Assembly (NCBI GenBank): GCA_036833805.1
Contig: DAITPA010000022.1
Span: forward strand, 1-27,697
DNA: 27,697 nucleotides
Direction: 5' to 3'
Origin: PALSA-1196 sp036833805
GTDB taxonomy: Bacteria > Pseudomonadota > Gammaproteobacteria > Steroidobacterales > Steroidobacteraceae
Shown here: one piece after another, positions 7,322 to 16,530 of the stretch
Layout: each line of letters starts with the position of its first letter
Position numbering within the stretch: the first letter of the stretch is position 1
Notes under the pieces: model-generated
The model's database searches: none
The model's input: only the letters and a program-made list of their open reading frames with translations
What the model was told of the DNA's origin: nothing
Program-made: the position numbers and the translations under genes

Positions 7322-8110
7322 ATGTCCGCGTGCGAAAGCGCCACTGCGACGCAAATCCCTGCCAGCCATGCAACTTATGTCGCGCTCTCCGCAGGCGCGG
7401 GCCTGAGCGCGCTCCTGCCACTCATAGCGACGCGCCTTGTCGATGAGCCGGCATGCCATATTCTCGTGTTCTTTGGCAACTACAATGATCGCAGCGACGC
7501 GCACCTTGAGGAACTCCTCGCACTCAAGGATTGCAACCTCGAACGTCTCGCTGTGCACTTCATCATGGAGCGCGAGCCGGAAGAGGGTGAGCTCTTGAGC
7601 GGCAGGCTCGATGCGCAGAAGCTGCGCGCCTGCGCGGCGCAGCTTTTCGATGCCTGCGCAGTGCAGCAGTACTTCACGACGGGTGCCGCGAGTTTCGTTG
7701 CGGAATTGCACGATGAGTTACTCCGGCTCGGCGTCGAGCCGGCGCGAATCGTCGCCGGCAGCTTTGCCTTGACGCCGCGAGTAGCCCGCGAGCCGGGAGC
7801 GGCTCTTGCACCACCCGTAGCAGCGGGGGTAACGCAGGTCGACATCGTCATGGACGGGCGGCGCAGGAGCTTCACGATGCAAACGGGCGCGGAGAGCATT
7901 CTCGATGCCGCCGAGCGCGCGGGCATCGATCTGCCGTTCTCCTGTAGGGCCGGCGTGTGCTCCACCTGCCGGACCAAGCTTGTGCGCGGCGAAGTTGAGC
8001 TCATGCAGAACTATGCGCTCGAGGACTGGGAGCTTGCGCAAGGATTTATCCTCGCCTGTCAGGCGCATGCGAAGAGCGCTGAACTTGAGATCACTTACGA
8101 TGAGACTTGA
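7322..8110 (+). CDS. paaE: PaaE-like protein lacking the FAD domain: degenerate reductase domain plus 2Fe-2S ferredoxin
   Basis: Normal PaaE is about 350 residues: FAD-binding barrel, NAD(P)H-binding domain, then plant-type ferredoxin, delivering electrons from NADPH to PaaA. This protein has 262 residues. After only about 20 residues it enters the nucleotide-domain fold (HATYVALSAGAGLSALLPL, ILVFFGNYNDRSDAHLEELL), so the barrel with its RxYS flavin motif is absent. The preceding 13-base gap cannot hold it. In the nucleotide domain the usual CGP motif reads YFTTGAASF, losing the conserved Cys. The ferredoxin domain (about 171-262) is intact, with Cys208, Cys213, Cys216 and Cys246. The ATG at 7322 is the natural start; the frame begins only 15 codons earlier, inside paaD. 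The likely role is ferredoxin to the epoxidase, fed by an unknown reductase. The position in the operon supports the paaE label. Confidence 0.85.
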   Translation: MSACESATATQIPASHATYVALSAGAGLSALLPLIATRLVDEPACHILVFFGNYNDRSDAHLEELLALKDCNLERLAVHFIMEREPEEGELLSGRLDAQKLRACAAQLFDACAVQQYFTTGAASFVAELHDELLRLGVEPARIVAGSFALTPRVAREPGAALAPPVAAGVTQVDIVMDGRRRSFTMQTGAESILDAAERAGIDLPFSCRAGVCSTCRTKLVRGEVELMQNYALEDWELAQGFILACQAHAKSAELEITYDET

Positions 8111-8113
8111 ACC

Positions 8114-8905
8114 ATGAGCTACCGCACGATCCTGTTCGAGTGCAACGCAGGGATCGCGCGCCTGACTCTGAACCGGCCGGAGCGCCTCAATAGTTTCAAT
8201 ATCGAGATGCACGAGGAGGTTCGCGCCGTGCTTGCGCGCGTCAAGGACGATGAGAGCTGCCGCGTACTCATACTTACAGGCGCGGGCCGCGGGTTCTGCG
8301 CGGGCCAGGATTTGTCCGATCGCGCCGTCGCTCCCGGCAGCGGTATGGCGGATCTAGGCGAGTCGATTGAGCTGCGTTACAAGCCGCTGGTGCTCGCGCT
8401 GCGCGCGCTGCCGCTGCCCGTGATCGCTGCCGTCAACGGCGTCGCAGCCGGAGCGGGCGCTAATCTTGCGCTCGCCTGCGATCTCGTGATCGCCGCGCGC
8501 GCCGCAAGCTTTATCCAGTCATTCGCGAAGCTCGGACTCGTACCCGACTCGGGCGGCACCTGGCTATTGCCGCGACTCGTCGGGCACGCGCGCGCGATCG
8601 GTATGGCATTTCTGGGCGAGAAGATCGCCGCTGAGCAGGCGGCGGACTGGGGCCTTATTTGGCGCTGCGTCGCGGATGAGGATTTTGCGGCTGCGGTGCG
8701 CGATCTCGCGCAGCATCTCGCGGCGGCGCCGACCCGCAGTCTGGCGCGAATCAAAGAAGCCATCTACTCATCCGGTGAGCGCAGCCTCGCAGCGCAGCTC
8801 GACGTTGAGCGCGACTGTCAACGCGAACTCGGGTATTCGCGCGATTATGCCGAGGGTGTGGCCGCGTTCATCGAAAAGCGAACGCCCCATTTCACCGGAC
8901 GTTAG
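8114..8905 (+). CDS. paaG: Ring-1,2-epoxyphenylacetyl-CoA isomerase (oxepin-CoA forming)
   Basis: The 263-residue crotonase-fold enzyme matches PaaG closely: LTLNRPERLNSFN, GAGRGFCAGQDLSDR, AAVNGVAAGAGANLALACD and KLGLVPDSGGTWLLPRLVG, where Asp145 corresponds to the essential acid of PaaG. The C-terminus DYAEGVAAFIEKRTPHFTG is also typical. It converts the epoxide to 2-oxepin-2(3H)-ylidene-CoA and also isomerises the later cis-3,4-dehydroadipyl-CoA. The ATG is three bases after the paaE stop, and five bases separate it from the next gene. Oxyanion-hole segments and the catalytic acid look intact. Confidence 0.95.
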   Translation: MSYRTILFECNAGIARLTLNRPERLNSFNIEMHEEVRAVLARVKDDESCRVLILTGAGRGFCAGQDLSDRAVAPGSGMADLGESIELRYKPLVLALRALPLPVIAAVNGVAAGAGANLALACDLVIAARAASFIQSFAKLGLVPDSGGTWLLPRLVGHARAIGMAFLGEKIAAEQAADWGLIWRCVADEDFAAAVRDLAQHLAAAPTRSLARIKEAIYSSGERSLAAQLDVERDCQRELGYSRDYAEGVAAFIEKRTPHFTGR

Positions 8906-8910
8906 CGTGC

Positions 8911-10167
<1,257 letters not shown>

Positions 10168-10185
10168 CGGTCACGGAAAGAGTTC

Positions 10186-12234
10186 ATGCTGCTCGAGAGT
10201 TTCATCCAGGGACAGTGGCGCACCGGCAGCGGTCAGGGTGTGCCGCTACACGATGCAACCAGCGGCGCGGTCGTGGCCGAGGCGAGCGCAGCAGGCATTG
10301 ATTTCGCTGCTGCACTTGATTACGCGCGCGCTGTCGGCGGACCCGCGCTGCGGGCGCTGACGTTTCATGAGCGCGCCGGCCTTCTGAAAATACTGGCCAA
10401 GGCCTTGGGGGCCCACAGAGACGAGCTCTATGCCCTGTCGTACCGGACGGGTGCTACCAAGAACGATTCACGCATCGATATCGACGGCGGCATCAGCACG
10501 CTCTTCGTCTATGCCAGCAAAGGGGTGCGCGAGCTGCCGAACGGGCGTGCATACATCGACGGCGCGACGGAGCCGCTGTCGAAAAACGGCAAGTTCCTGG
10601 GCCAACATTTATGCGTACCGCTCACCGGTGCGGCCGTACACATCAACGCATTTAATTTCCCCGTCTGGGGCATGCTCGAGAAGCTCGCGCCGACGCTGCT
10701 GGCAGGTGTTCCAGCCATCATCAAGCCGGCGACGCCGACCGCCTATGTCGCTGAACTTCTTTTCCGGCGCATGATCGAATCGGGCGTGCTGCCCGAGGGT
10801 GCCGTGCAGCTCGTGTGCGGCAGCGCCGGAAATCTGTTTGATCATCTTGAAGGTCAGGACGTCGTGTCGTTCACCGGTTCCGCCAGCACCGCTGGCGGGC
10901 TGCGGCGCCACGCGGCCGTTGCGGAACGCTCCGTGCGCTTTACGGCAGAGACCGACTCGCTCAACTCCTCGATCCTGGGTGAAGACGTGCTGCCCGTGTC
11001 GGCGGAGTTCGAGCTCTTCATCCGCGAGGTCGTGCGTGAGATGAGCGTGAAGGCGGGGCAGAAGTGCACTGCCATTCGCAAGGCCATCGTACCGGCTGCC
11101 CGTTGCGCGGCAGTCCTCGATGCGCTGCGCAGCGCGCTCGCGCATCTTGTGATCGGCGACCCGCGACTTGAGGCGGTGAACATGGGACCGCTCGCATCCT
11201 TGGCGCAGCGGCTCGAGGTGCGCGCGCAGCTCGCAAAGCTTGCGGCCGACGGTAACGTTCTGTTTGGCGGTGCGCTTGCCCTGCACCCTCTGGGCGCCGA
11301 CGCGGAAAAAGGCGCATTCATCGCGCCTGCGCTTCTCCACTGTGAAGATGCGCGCGCCGCGCACGCCGTACATACGGTTGAGGCCTTCGGTCCAGTATGC
11401 ACCGTCGTGCCCTACGACAATATCGACGGCGCGATTGAACTGGCGCGACGCGGAGGCGGCAGCCTCGTAGCCTCGGTATTCAGCGCCGATGACGCGCTCG
11501 CCGCGCGCCTGGTGCTGGGGCTCGCGCCGTTCCATGGACGCGTGCTGGTCGTCAACCGAAATTGTGCCGAGGAATCGACCGGCCACGGCTCGCCGCTGCC
11601 GCATCTCGTGCACGGCGGTCCCGGCCGTGCCGGAGGCGGGGAGGAGCTCGGCGGCGTGCGCGGCGTGCTGCACTACATGCAGCGCACGGCGCTGCAGGGC
11701 ACTCCCGACACGCTGACAGCCGCAACCGGTCAGTGGGTGCGCGGTGCGCGGCGGCGCACCCCCACCAAGCATCCGTTCCGCATTCCCTTTGGGGACCTCA
11801 ATATTGGCGACAGCTTCAACTCGCTCGAGCGCGAAGTGACGCTGATGGACATCGAGCGCTTCGCCGCCCTCTCCGGAGACCATTTCTATGCGCATATGGA
11901 CGAGGCCGCCGCTAAGCGCAATCCTTTGTTTGGCGGCCGCGTCGCCCATGGCTATTTTCTGATTGCGGCGGCCGCCGGGCTGTTCGTCGAGCCGCAGTTC
12001 GGACCGGTGCTTGCGAACTACGGAATCGATGCACTGCGATTCGTCAAACCCGTGAAGCCCGGCGATCGGATCAGCGTACGCATTGCCTGCAAAGAAAAGT
12101 CGTTGCGCGCCGGCGCAGGCTACGGTGAGGTCCGCTGGGACACGGAGATCGTCAATCAGCACGGCGATGCGGTGGCAAGCTACGATGTGCTCACGATCGT
12201 GAGTGAGCGCGCGATTCCCGACCAGGTGGCCTAG
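10186..12234 (+). CDS. paaZ: Bifunctional oxepin-CoA hydrolase / 3-oxo-5,6-dehydrosuberyl-CoA semialdehyde dehydrogenase
   Basis: The 682-residue protein has the full PaaZ two-domain layout. Residues 1-500 are an aldehyde dehydrogenase with the general base Glu255 (RFTAETDSLN) and the nucleophile Cys294 (KAGQKCTAIRKA). Residues 525-682 are a MaoC-type hydratase with GDHFYAHMD (Asp565, His570) and FGGRVAHGYF. The MaoC domain hydrolyses oxepin-CoA to open the ring, and the dehydrogenase oxidises the reactive semialdehyde to 3-oxo-5,6-dehydrosuberyl-CoA. Length is the same as the E. coli enzyme within a residue or so. The ATG at 10186 begins the conserved MLLESFIQGQW. It ends four bases before the next crotonase gene. 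Both active sites look intact. Confidence 0.96.
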   Translation: MLLESFIQGQWRTGSGQGVPLHDATSGAVVAEASAAGIDFAAALDYARAVGGPALRALTFHERAGLLKILAKALGAHRDELYALSYRTGATKNDSRIDIDGGISTLFVYASKGVRELPNGRAYIDGATEPLSKNGKFLGQHLCVPLTGAAVHINAFNFPVWGMLEKLAPTLLAGVPAIIKPATPTAYVAELLFRRMIESGVLPEGAVQLVCGSAGNLFDHLEGQDVVSFTGSASTAGGLRRHAAVAERSVRFTAETDSLNSSILGEDVLPVSAEFELFIREVVREMSVKAGQKCTAIRKAIVPAARCAAVLDALRSALAHLVIGDPRLEAVNMGPLASLAQRLEVRAQLAKLAADGNVLFGGALALHPLGADAEKGAFIAPALLHCEDARAAHAVHTVEAFGPVCTVVPYDNIDGAIELARRGGGSLVASVFSADDALAARLVLGLAPFHGRVLVVNRNCAEESTGHGSPLPHLVHGGPGRAGGGEELGGVRGVLHYMQRTALQGTPDTLTAATGQWVRGARRRTPTKHPFRIPFGDLNIGDSFNSLEREVTLMDIERFAALSGDHFYAHMDEAAAKRNPLFGGRVAHGYFLIAAAAGLFVEPQFGPVLANYGIDALRFVKPVKPGDRISVRIACKEKSLRAGAGYGEVRWDTEIVNQHGDAVASYDVLTIVSERAIPDQVA

Positions 12235-12238
12235 ACCC

Positions 12239-13048
12239 ATGCCCACGCCCGATACAGTAGCGCTCGATTACTATCGGTCCGCCTGCCCGGCCCTGCAATT
12301 TGCTGCGCCGCTGCCGGGAATACTCGAGATCATCATTACCAATGAGCCGCGCTTGAATGCCGCGGATGCCGCGACACACCGCGACCTTGCGCAGATCTGG
12401 CGACTCCTGGACTCGGACGCTGCGATTCGCGCCGTGCTGGTGCGCGGCGCCGGCGCGCACTTCTGCGCGGGCGGCGACTTTGCGCTGATCGAGGAAATGA
12501 TTGCCGATGACGCAGCGCTGGTGCGCGTCTGGAAAGAAGCAAGCGATCTCGTCTATAACCTCGTGCACTGCTCCAAACCGGTCGTCTCCGCGATCCGCGG
12601 TACGGCTGTGGGGGCGGGCCTTGCGGTTGCGCTGTTGGCGGACATCGCTATCGCCGGCAAGAGCGCACGCCTCATGGATGGCCACACGCGCCTCGGAGTC
12701 GCTGCGGGTGATCATGCCGTGCTGATCTGGCCACTGCTGTGCGGACTTGCACGCGCACGCTACTACTTGCTGCTCAACGAGCCGGTGAGCGGTGAGCTGG
12801 CCGAGCGCATCGGACTCGTCGCGCGCTGCGTCGAGGATGAAGCGCTGTACGCGACCGCGCTCGAGATAGCGCGCAAGCTCGCGGCCGGCAGCCCAACAGC
12901 CATGCAATGGACCAAGCGGACGCTCAATAATTGGCTCAAGCTCGCAGGCCCGAGCTTTGATGCGTCGCTGGCGCTTGAGTTTTTGGGATTTCGCCTTCCC
13001 GATATCCGCGCCGGCTTGGCAGCGGTCAAGAATAAGCGGCCGATATAA
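12239..13048 (+). CDS. Crotonase-family enzyme, putative enoyl-CoA hydratase (paaF position)
   Basis: The 269-residue protein has the crotonase fold: GILEIIITNEPRLNA, VLVRGAGAHFCAGGDF (first oxyanion-hole segment), KPVVSAIRGTAVGAGLAVALLADIAIAG (second) and LARARYYLLLNEPVSGELAERIGLV. In classical hydratases two glutamates do the chemistry. Here the first position is in MDGHTRLG and the second near LARARYY, with no Glu at either. Instead LGVAAGDHAVLIWPLL carries Asp158 at about the place of the PaaG acid. It may hydrate 2,3-dehydroadipyl-CoA as PaaF does, but an isomerase or other crotonase reaction is equally consistent with the active site. It is the last gene of the operon. The ATG at 12239 lies four bases after paaZ. 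Confidence 0.8.
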   Translation: MPTPDTVALDYYRSACPALQFAAPLPGILEIIITNEPRLNAADAATHRDLAQIWRLLDSDAAIRAVLVRGAGAHFCAGGDFALIEEMIADDAALVRVWKEASDLVYNLVHCSKPVVSAIRGTAVGAGLAVALLADIAIAGKSARLMDGHTRLGVAAGDHAVLIWPLLCGLARARYYLLLNEPVSGELAERIGLVARCVEDEALYATALEIARKLAAGSPTAMQWTKRTLNNWLKLAGPSFDASLALEFLGFRLPDIRAGLAAVKNKRPI

Positions 13049-13049
13049 T
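13016..13049 (+). promoter_or_regulatory. Possible promoter for the TorF-like gene
   Basis: A perfect TATAAT at 13044-13049 overlaps the crotonase stop, 37 bases before the TorF-like ATG. The only TTG-type -35 candidate is TTGGCA at 13016-13021, with an overlong 22-base spacer, so the box may be used without a strong -35 or may be chance. Confidence 0.35.
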
Positions 13050-13085
13050 ACGCCGGGAGTTCACAGACGACTCCGAGGGAAGGGC

Positions 13086-13814
13086 ATGCAGCCTTGTCGG
13101 ATACTGCTCACGATCGCACTCGCCTTGGCATACGGCGCGCCGAGCGCCGCGCGGGGCGCAGGGTCTGTGGGTGGATCGCTGGATTTGACCTCGGATTATA
13201 TCTACCACGGCCTGTCAGAGTCGTATGGCGATCCCGCTCTGCAGGCTGACATCCATTATCGAACTGACTCTGGAGCGGCGGCAGCGGAGAATTTCATCGG
13301 CCTGTGGGGCTCGACGATTAGCCGCAGCGCGACTGGCGGAAATTACGAACTCAATGCCTACCTGGGGCGCACTTTTCTTATCAATGCGAACTCGAGTGCG
13401 ACGTTGAGCTACGTGCACTATGCCTACCCGGACGACCACGGCCGACCGCGTTACGACTATGACGAGCTCGCGGCCGGCTGGGGGTATCAGGACCGGGTGT
13501 TTGCGACAGTCGCCTGGACCCCGGATACCGCACGCTACTCGGAGCGCGGCTTAGGCCGCTGCTGTCGTGCCTTCTCCTACGACATTGCTGTGCACCAGAG
13601 CTTGGGTCACGCGTTCACGCTATCGGCCGCTGTGGGGTACGATGCGCTCAACGGAGCCTCTGGCTATGCCTACTGGAACGGCGGTGTCGCCTATGCGATC
13701 GGTGCTTGGCAGGTCGACTTGTCTTATTTCGCCATGCAGCGTCGCGCAGTGGATCTCTATGGCTCCGTCATTGCGGGCAATCGGCTGGTCGGCACTTTAG
13801 TCTGGCGGTTTTGA
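13086..13814 (+). CDS. TorF-family putative outer-membrane porin
   Basis: The 242-residue protein has a signal peptide (about 1-23, cleaved near AARGA). The mature start GSVGGSLDLTSDYIYHGLSESYGDPALQADIHY is typical of the TorF/TIGR02001 family, and is followed by alternating amphipathic strands. It ends in WRF, with a C-terminal Phe like outer-membrane beta-barrels recognised by the BAM machinery. Such proteins are putative porins; the substrate is unknown. The start follows a purine-rich GAGGGAAGGG. It lies 37 bases after the paa operon on the same strand, so it may be co-transcribed and aid aromatic uptake, but its own TATAAT box is possible. Two adjacent Cys (GRCCRAF) in the middle are unusual for a barrel. 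Confidence 0.78.
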   Translation: MQPCRILLTIALALAYGAPSAARGAGSVGGSLDLTSDYIYHGLSESYGDPALQADIHYRTDSGAAAAENFIGLWGSTISRSATGGNYELNAYLGRTFLINANSSATLSYVHYAYPDDHGRPRYDYDELAAGWGYQDRVFATVAWTPDTARYSERGLGRCCRAFSYDIAVHQSLGHAFTLSAAVGYDALNGASGYAYWNGGVAYAIGAWQVDLSYFAMQRRAVDLYGSVIAGNRLVGTLVWRF

Positions 13815-13908
13815 ACCCTTATGCGCATTCGTGGAACCTACCGTCATGCCCACAGCTACGCTGGCTGCCGTGTCGGGTCCGCGCCTCGCGTCGCCGTGCG
13901 CGCGCCGC

Positions 13909-14523
13909 ATGAAACCTGAGCACACAGGTGGGTCGAGGACGGAGCGAGCCGCAGCGAACGCGACCACGGGTGATCAGCGCGACCGTGCCCTAATCGAGCG
14001 CATCGCGCGCTTGGACCGCGCGGCGCTCAAGGAACTGTACCTTCTTTATCACCGCCGGCTCGCTCGCTTTCTGACGCGCGTGACTTCCCGCTACGACCTT
14101 GCGGAGGAGATCATCAATGACACGTTCTGGGTCGTTTGGCAGCGCGCCGGCGAATTTCGCGGCGCCTCGAACGTCTCCACGTGGATCATGGGAATCGCAT
14201 ACCGGCGTGGACTTAAGGCGCTGAAGCGCGCCAGCGTCATGCAGCTCGGCGTGAATGATACGCCTGACGCGGAATACTCCGGCCACGAGCCCTGGAGTGG
14301 CGCCGAACGGCGCGAATGGGTCAATGTCGCGCTCGCGAGACTGCCATCTGAACAGCGCCTGGTGCTCGAACTCGCCTATCACCTGGGCTATTCCTGCGAA
14401 GAGATCGCGATCATCATGGATTGCCCCGTCAACACGGTGAAGACGCGCATGTTTCACGCGCGCAGGAAACTGCGAGTGCTGCTGCCGCAGTTGGCCGGCA
14501 TGGACGTGGAGTCGCACGAGTGA
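13909..14523 (+). CDS. ECF sigma factor (first pair)
   Basis: The 204-residue protein has sigma-70 region 2 (about 40-108: ALKELYLLYHRRLARFLTRV, YDLAEEIINDTFWVVWQRA, FRGASNVSTWIMGIAYRRGL). Region 4 (about 136-193) has LPSEQRLVLELAYHLGYSCEEIAIIM followed by CPVNTVKTRMFHARRKLR. No region 3 or 1 is present, so it is an extracytoplasmic-function sigma factor. Its stop overlaps the GTG of the anti-sigma gene (GTGA at 14520-14523), the usual arrangement for co-regulated pairs. The ATG at 13909 is preferred; upstream in-frame ATG (13846) and GTG (13831) would add residues unlike the family. A GGAACC at 13833-13838 resembles an ECF -35 element and might mean autoregulation, but I found no convincing -10 partner. 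Confidence 0.92.
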   Translation: MKPEHTGGSRTERAAANATTGDQRDRALIERIARLDRAALKELYLLYHRRLARFLTRVTSRYDLAEEIINDTFWVVWQRAGEFRGASNVSTWIMGIAYRRGLKALKRASVMQLGVNDTPDAEYSGHEPWSGAERREWVNVALARLPSEQRLVLELAYHLGYSCEEIAIIMDCPVNTVKTRMFHARRKLRVLLPQLAGMDVESHE

Positions 14524-15158
14524 CGGCTGACTCGGTCCACAGTGCGCATCACGAAGACCTGTGGGAGCTCATCCCCTGGCTCGTGAATGGGCGCTTGAGC
14601 GGCGACGCTGCGGCACCGCTGGGCGCGCACCTGGAGCAGTGCCGTGAGTGCGCCCGCGAGTACGCGGATCAGCAGCGCATCTACAACGCGATGCAGGCCG
14701 ACGACGCGATCGCGTTCGCCTCCGAAGCGTCTTTTCAGAAACTCGCGACGCGGCTTGACGCCGCGCCGGAAGCGGCGCGCACGAGCCCCTCGTTGCGCAG
14801 CTTGGCCGCGGCCTGCGTTCTTGCAGCGCTGGGATTGGCAGCATGGGGCGGGTGGGCCGTGCATCGCTTACCGGTCAGCGCGAATGCCCCGTACCATACT
14901 CTGACGTCGTCCGCGCCTGTCAGCGCCGCCGGCGCGCAGCTGCGCGTTGTGTTCGCGCCTAAACTCACGCTGAGTGAGCTTGCGCGGCTGTTGCATTCGA
15001 TCGACGCCAACATCATCGCGGGACCCACGGAAGCGGGGGTCTACACATTGGGCTTCGGGCCGAGCCTCGACACGCCTGCCCAGGTTGCGCGACGGCTCGC
15101 GCTCCTCAGAGCAAATGACAACGTGCGCTTCGCCGAGCCCGTCGCGGCCGCACCGTGA
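14520..15158 (+). CDS. Zinc-finger anti-sigma factor with subtilase-propeptide-like outer domain
   Basis: The 212-residue protein has a cytoplasmic zf-HC2/ZAS domain with HLEQCREC (His37, Cys41, Cys44), preceded by LIPWLVNGRLSG, which is typical of anti-sigma factors that sequester their sigma in the cytoplasm. One membrane helix follows (about 93-115, SLAAACVLAALGLAAWGGWA). The outer part (about 140-208) reads LRVVFAPKLTLSELARLLHS, IIAGPTEAGVYTLGF and LLRANDNVRFAEPV. This looks like the inhibitor/propeptide domain found in front of subtilisin-type proteases (fervidolysin/I9-like). The next gene encodes such a protease. The GTG start overlaps the sigma stop. The propeptide resemblance is pattern recognition from memory. 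Confidence 0.85.
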   Translation: MTADSVHSAHHEDLWELIPWLVNGRLSGDAAAPLGAHLEQCRECAREYADQQRIYNAMQADDAIAFASEASFQKLATRLDAAPEAARTSPSLRSLAAACVLAALGLAAWGGWAVHRLPVSANAPYHTLTSSAPVSAAGAQLRVVFAPKLTLSELARLLHSIDANIIAGPTEAGVYTLGFGPSLDTPAQVARRLALLRANDNVRFAEPVAAAP

Positions 15159-15168
15159 CGTGCTGCCC

Positions 15169-16530
15169 GTGAAACGGATCTTCGCGATAGTTCTGTGTGT
15201 TGCCCTTGCGGCGTGCGCATCGACACGCGGCGGCCCGGTCGCGCCACCTCTGTCTGCCGATATGCGCTCTGACCCTTCAAAGTTTGTGGTCGTGACCGTG
15301 CGCAACGAGCCGCGGCCGCTTGCGACCCGAGCCGGGGCGACGCTGCGCGGCTATGACAGCGCCGGCCTGTACGGCGTCACGAGCGCCGCGCGCGCCGCCG
15401 TGCACGAGCTCACACGCGACTACGGTCTGCGCGAAGTGTCGGCATGGCCGATCGAGGCGCTGCGCGTGCACTGCATTGTCTTCCGCATGCCTGAGAACAG
15501 CGTGCCGGTGCAGATGATTGCGCGCCTGGCACACGACCCGCGGGTGGATTCGGCGCAGCCGCTCAACCAATTCACGACCGAAATGCAGGCGGGTGACAGC
15601 GGCTATAACGATCCGTACGCGGGGTTGCAGACCGTGCTGCGCGATTTGACGGTTGCGCAGGCGCAAACCTGGTCACGGGGCACGGGCGTGCGCATTGCGA
15701 TCGTTGACACCGGCATCGACTTCGAACATCCCGATCTTGTGGGACAGGTTATTGCGCGCCGCAATTTTGTCGACGCGGACGAAAAAGCCTTCCGGCTTGA
15801 TCGGCACGGTACGGCGGTTGCCGGAGTCATCGCCGCAGTGGCTGACAATCACATTGGGATTGTCGGCATCGCGCCCGAAGCGCGTTTGCTCGCGCTGAAG
15901 GCCTGTTGGCAGTCAGGCTCGGTCAGCGGACCGGCAGCCTGTAACAGTTTCACGCTCGCGCAGGCGCTGGAGAGCGCAATTGATCTGCAGGCCGATGTTG
16001 TGAATTTGAGTCTTGCAGGACCTCCTGACCCGTTGCTCGCGCGGCTCCTGCGACGCGGCATGCAACGCGGCATCATCTTCGTCGGTGCGGCGCCGCCGGC
16101 GGGTTTGCTCGCCGGTTTTCCGACGGCGGTGGACGGGGTTTTGGCCGTCACGGCCGCAGAGGAAACGGCGGGCGAGGGCAGGTACCTGCTCGCACCCGGT
16201 CACGAGGTCCTGACGCTGGTGCCCGATGGCCATTGGGATTTTGCCTCCGGCAGCTCAATCGCCGCGGCAGAAGTCACCGCGACCGTTGCGCTCCTTCTCG
16301 CCGCGCGTCCACACATGGCAGCGCCGGAGCTATACAGGGTTCTCGCGCTCACCTCGCAGAGCCTCACCTCCCACGAGGCGCCGTTCACCTCCGTCAACGC
16401 ATGCGCGGCACTCGCGGAAGTCCTGCAGCGCGCTGGCTGCGATCTGGGCAGGAGTGCGGTGGCCTTGAGCGAGGGCGCCGCCGGAGAGTCCCACCCACGG
16501 CAGCGCACTCGAACGAACATCGCAAACTAA
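15169..16530 (+). CDS. S8 (subtilisin-family) peptidase lipoprotein, possibly impaired
   Basis: The 453-residue protein has a lipoprotein signal (lipobox LAAC, Cys16), a propeptide-like region (about 36-140) and a subtilase domain. The catalytic triad is visible: Asp180 (IAIVDTGIDFEHPDL), His213 (RHGTAVAGVIAA) and Ser363 (GSSIAAAEV). Two departures stand out. The oxyanion-hole Asn, normally in an AAGN motif, is replaced by AAPPAG with Pro310, and the GTSxAAP motif has Ala in place of the Pro. Activity may be weak, or the protein may serve as a sensor. The start is GTG 15169 (MKRIFAIVLC); GTG 15160 would add three residues. It follows the anti-sigma gene by about 10 bases, so all three form one operon. 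Confidence 0.88.
   Translation: MKRIFAIVLCVALAACASTRGGPVAPPLSADMRSDPSKFVVVTVRNEPRPLATRAGATLRGYDSAGLYGVTSAARAAVHELTRDYGLREVSAWPIEALRVHCIVFRMPENSVPVQMIARLAHDPRVDSAQPLNQFTTEMQAGDSGYNDPYAGLQTVLRDLTVAQAQTWSRGTGVRIAIVDTGIDFEHPDLVGQVIARRNFVDADEKAFRLDRHGTAVAGVIAAVADNHIGIVGIAPEARLLALKACWQSGSVSGPAACNSFTLAQALESAIDLQADVVNLSLAGPPDPLLARLLRRGMQRGIIFVGAAPPAGLLAGFPTAVDGVLAVTAAEETAGEGRYLLAPGHEVLTLVPDGHWDFASGSSIAAAEVTATVALLLAARPHMAAPELYRVLALTSQSLTSHEAPFTSVNACAALAEVLQRAGCDLGRSAVALSEGAAGESHPRQRTRTNIAN

Noticed and set aside
10609..12246. 545-codon open frame on the - strand
   Set aside because: It lies entirely antisense to paaZ, whose protein is complete and highly conserved; long antisense frames are expected in GC-rich DNA.
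13833..13854. GGAACC as an ECF-dependent promoter of the first sigma gene
   Set aside because: The -35-like box is present but no convincing -10 lies at the usual 16-17 base spacing, so it is only mentioned under the gene.
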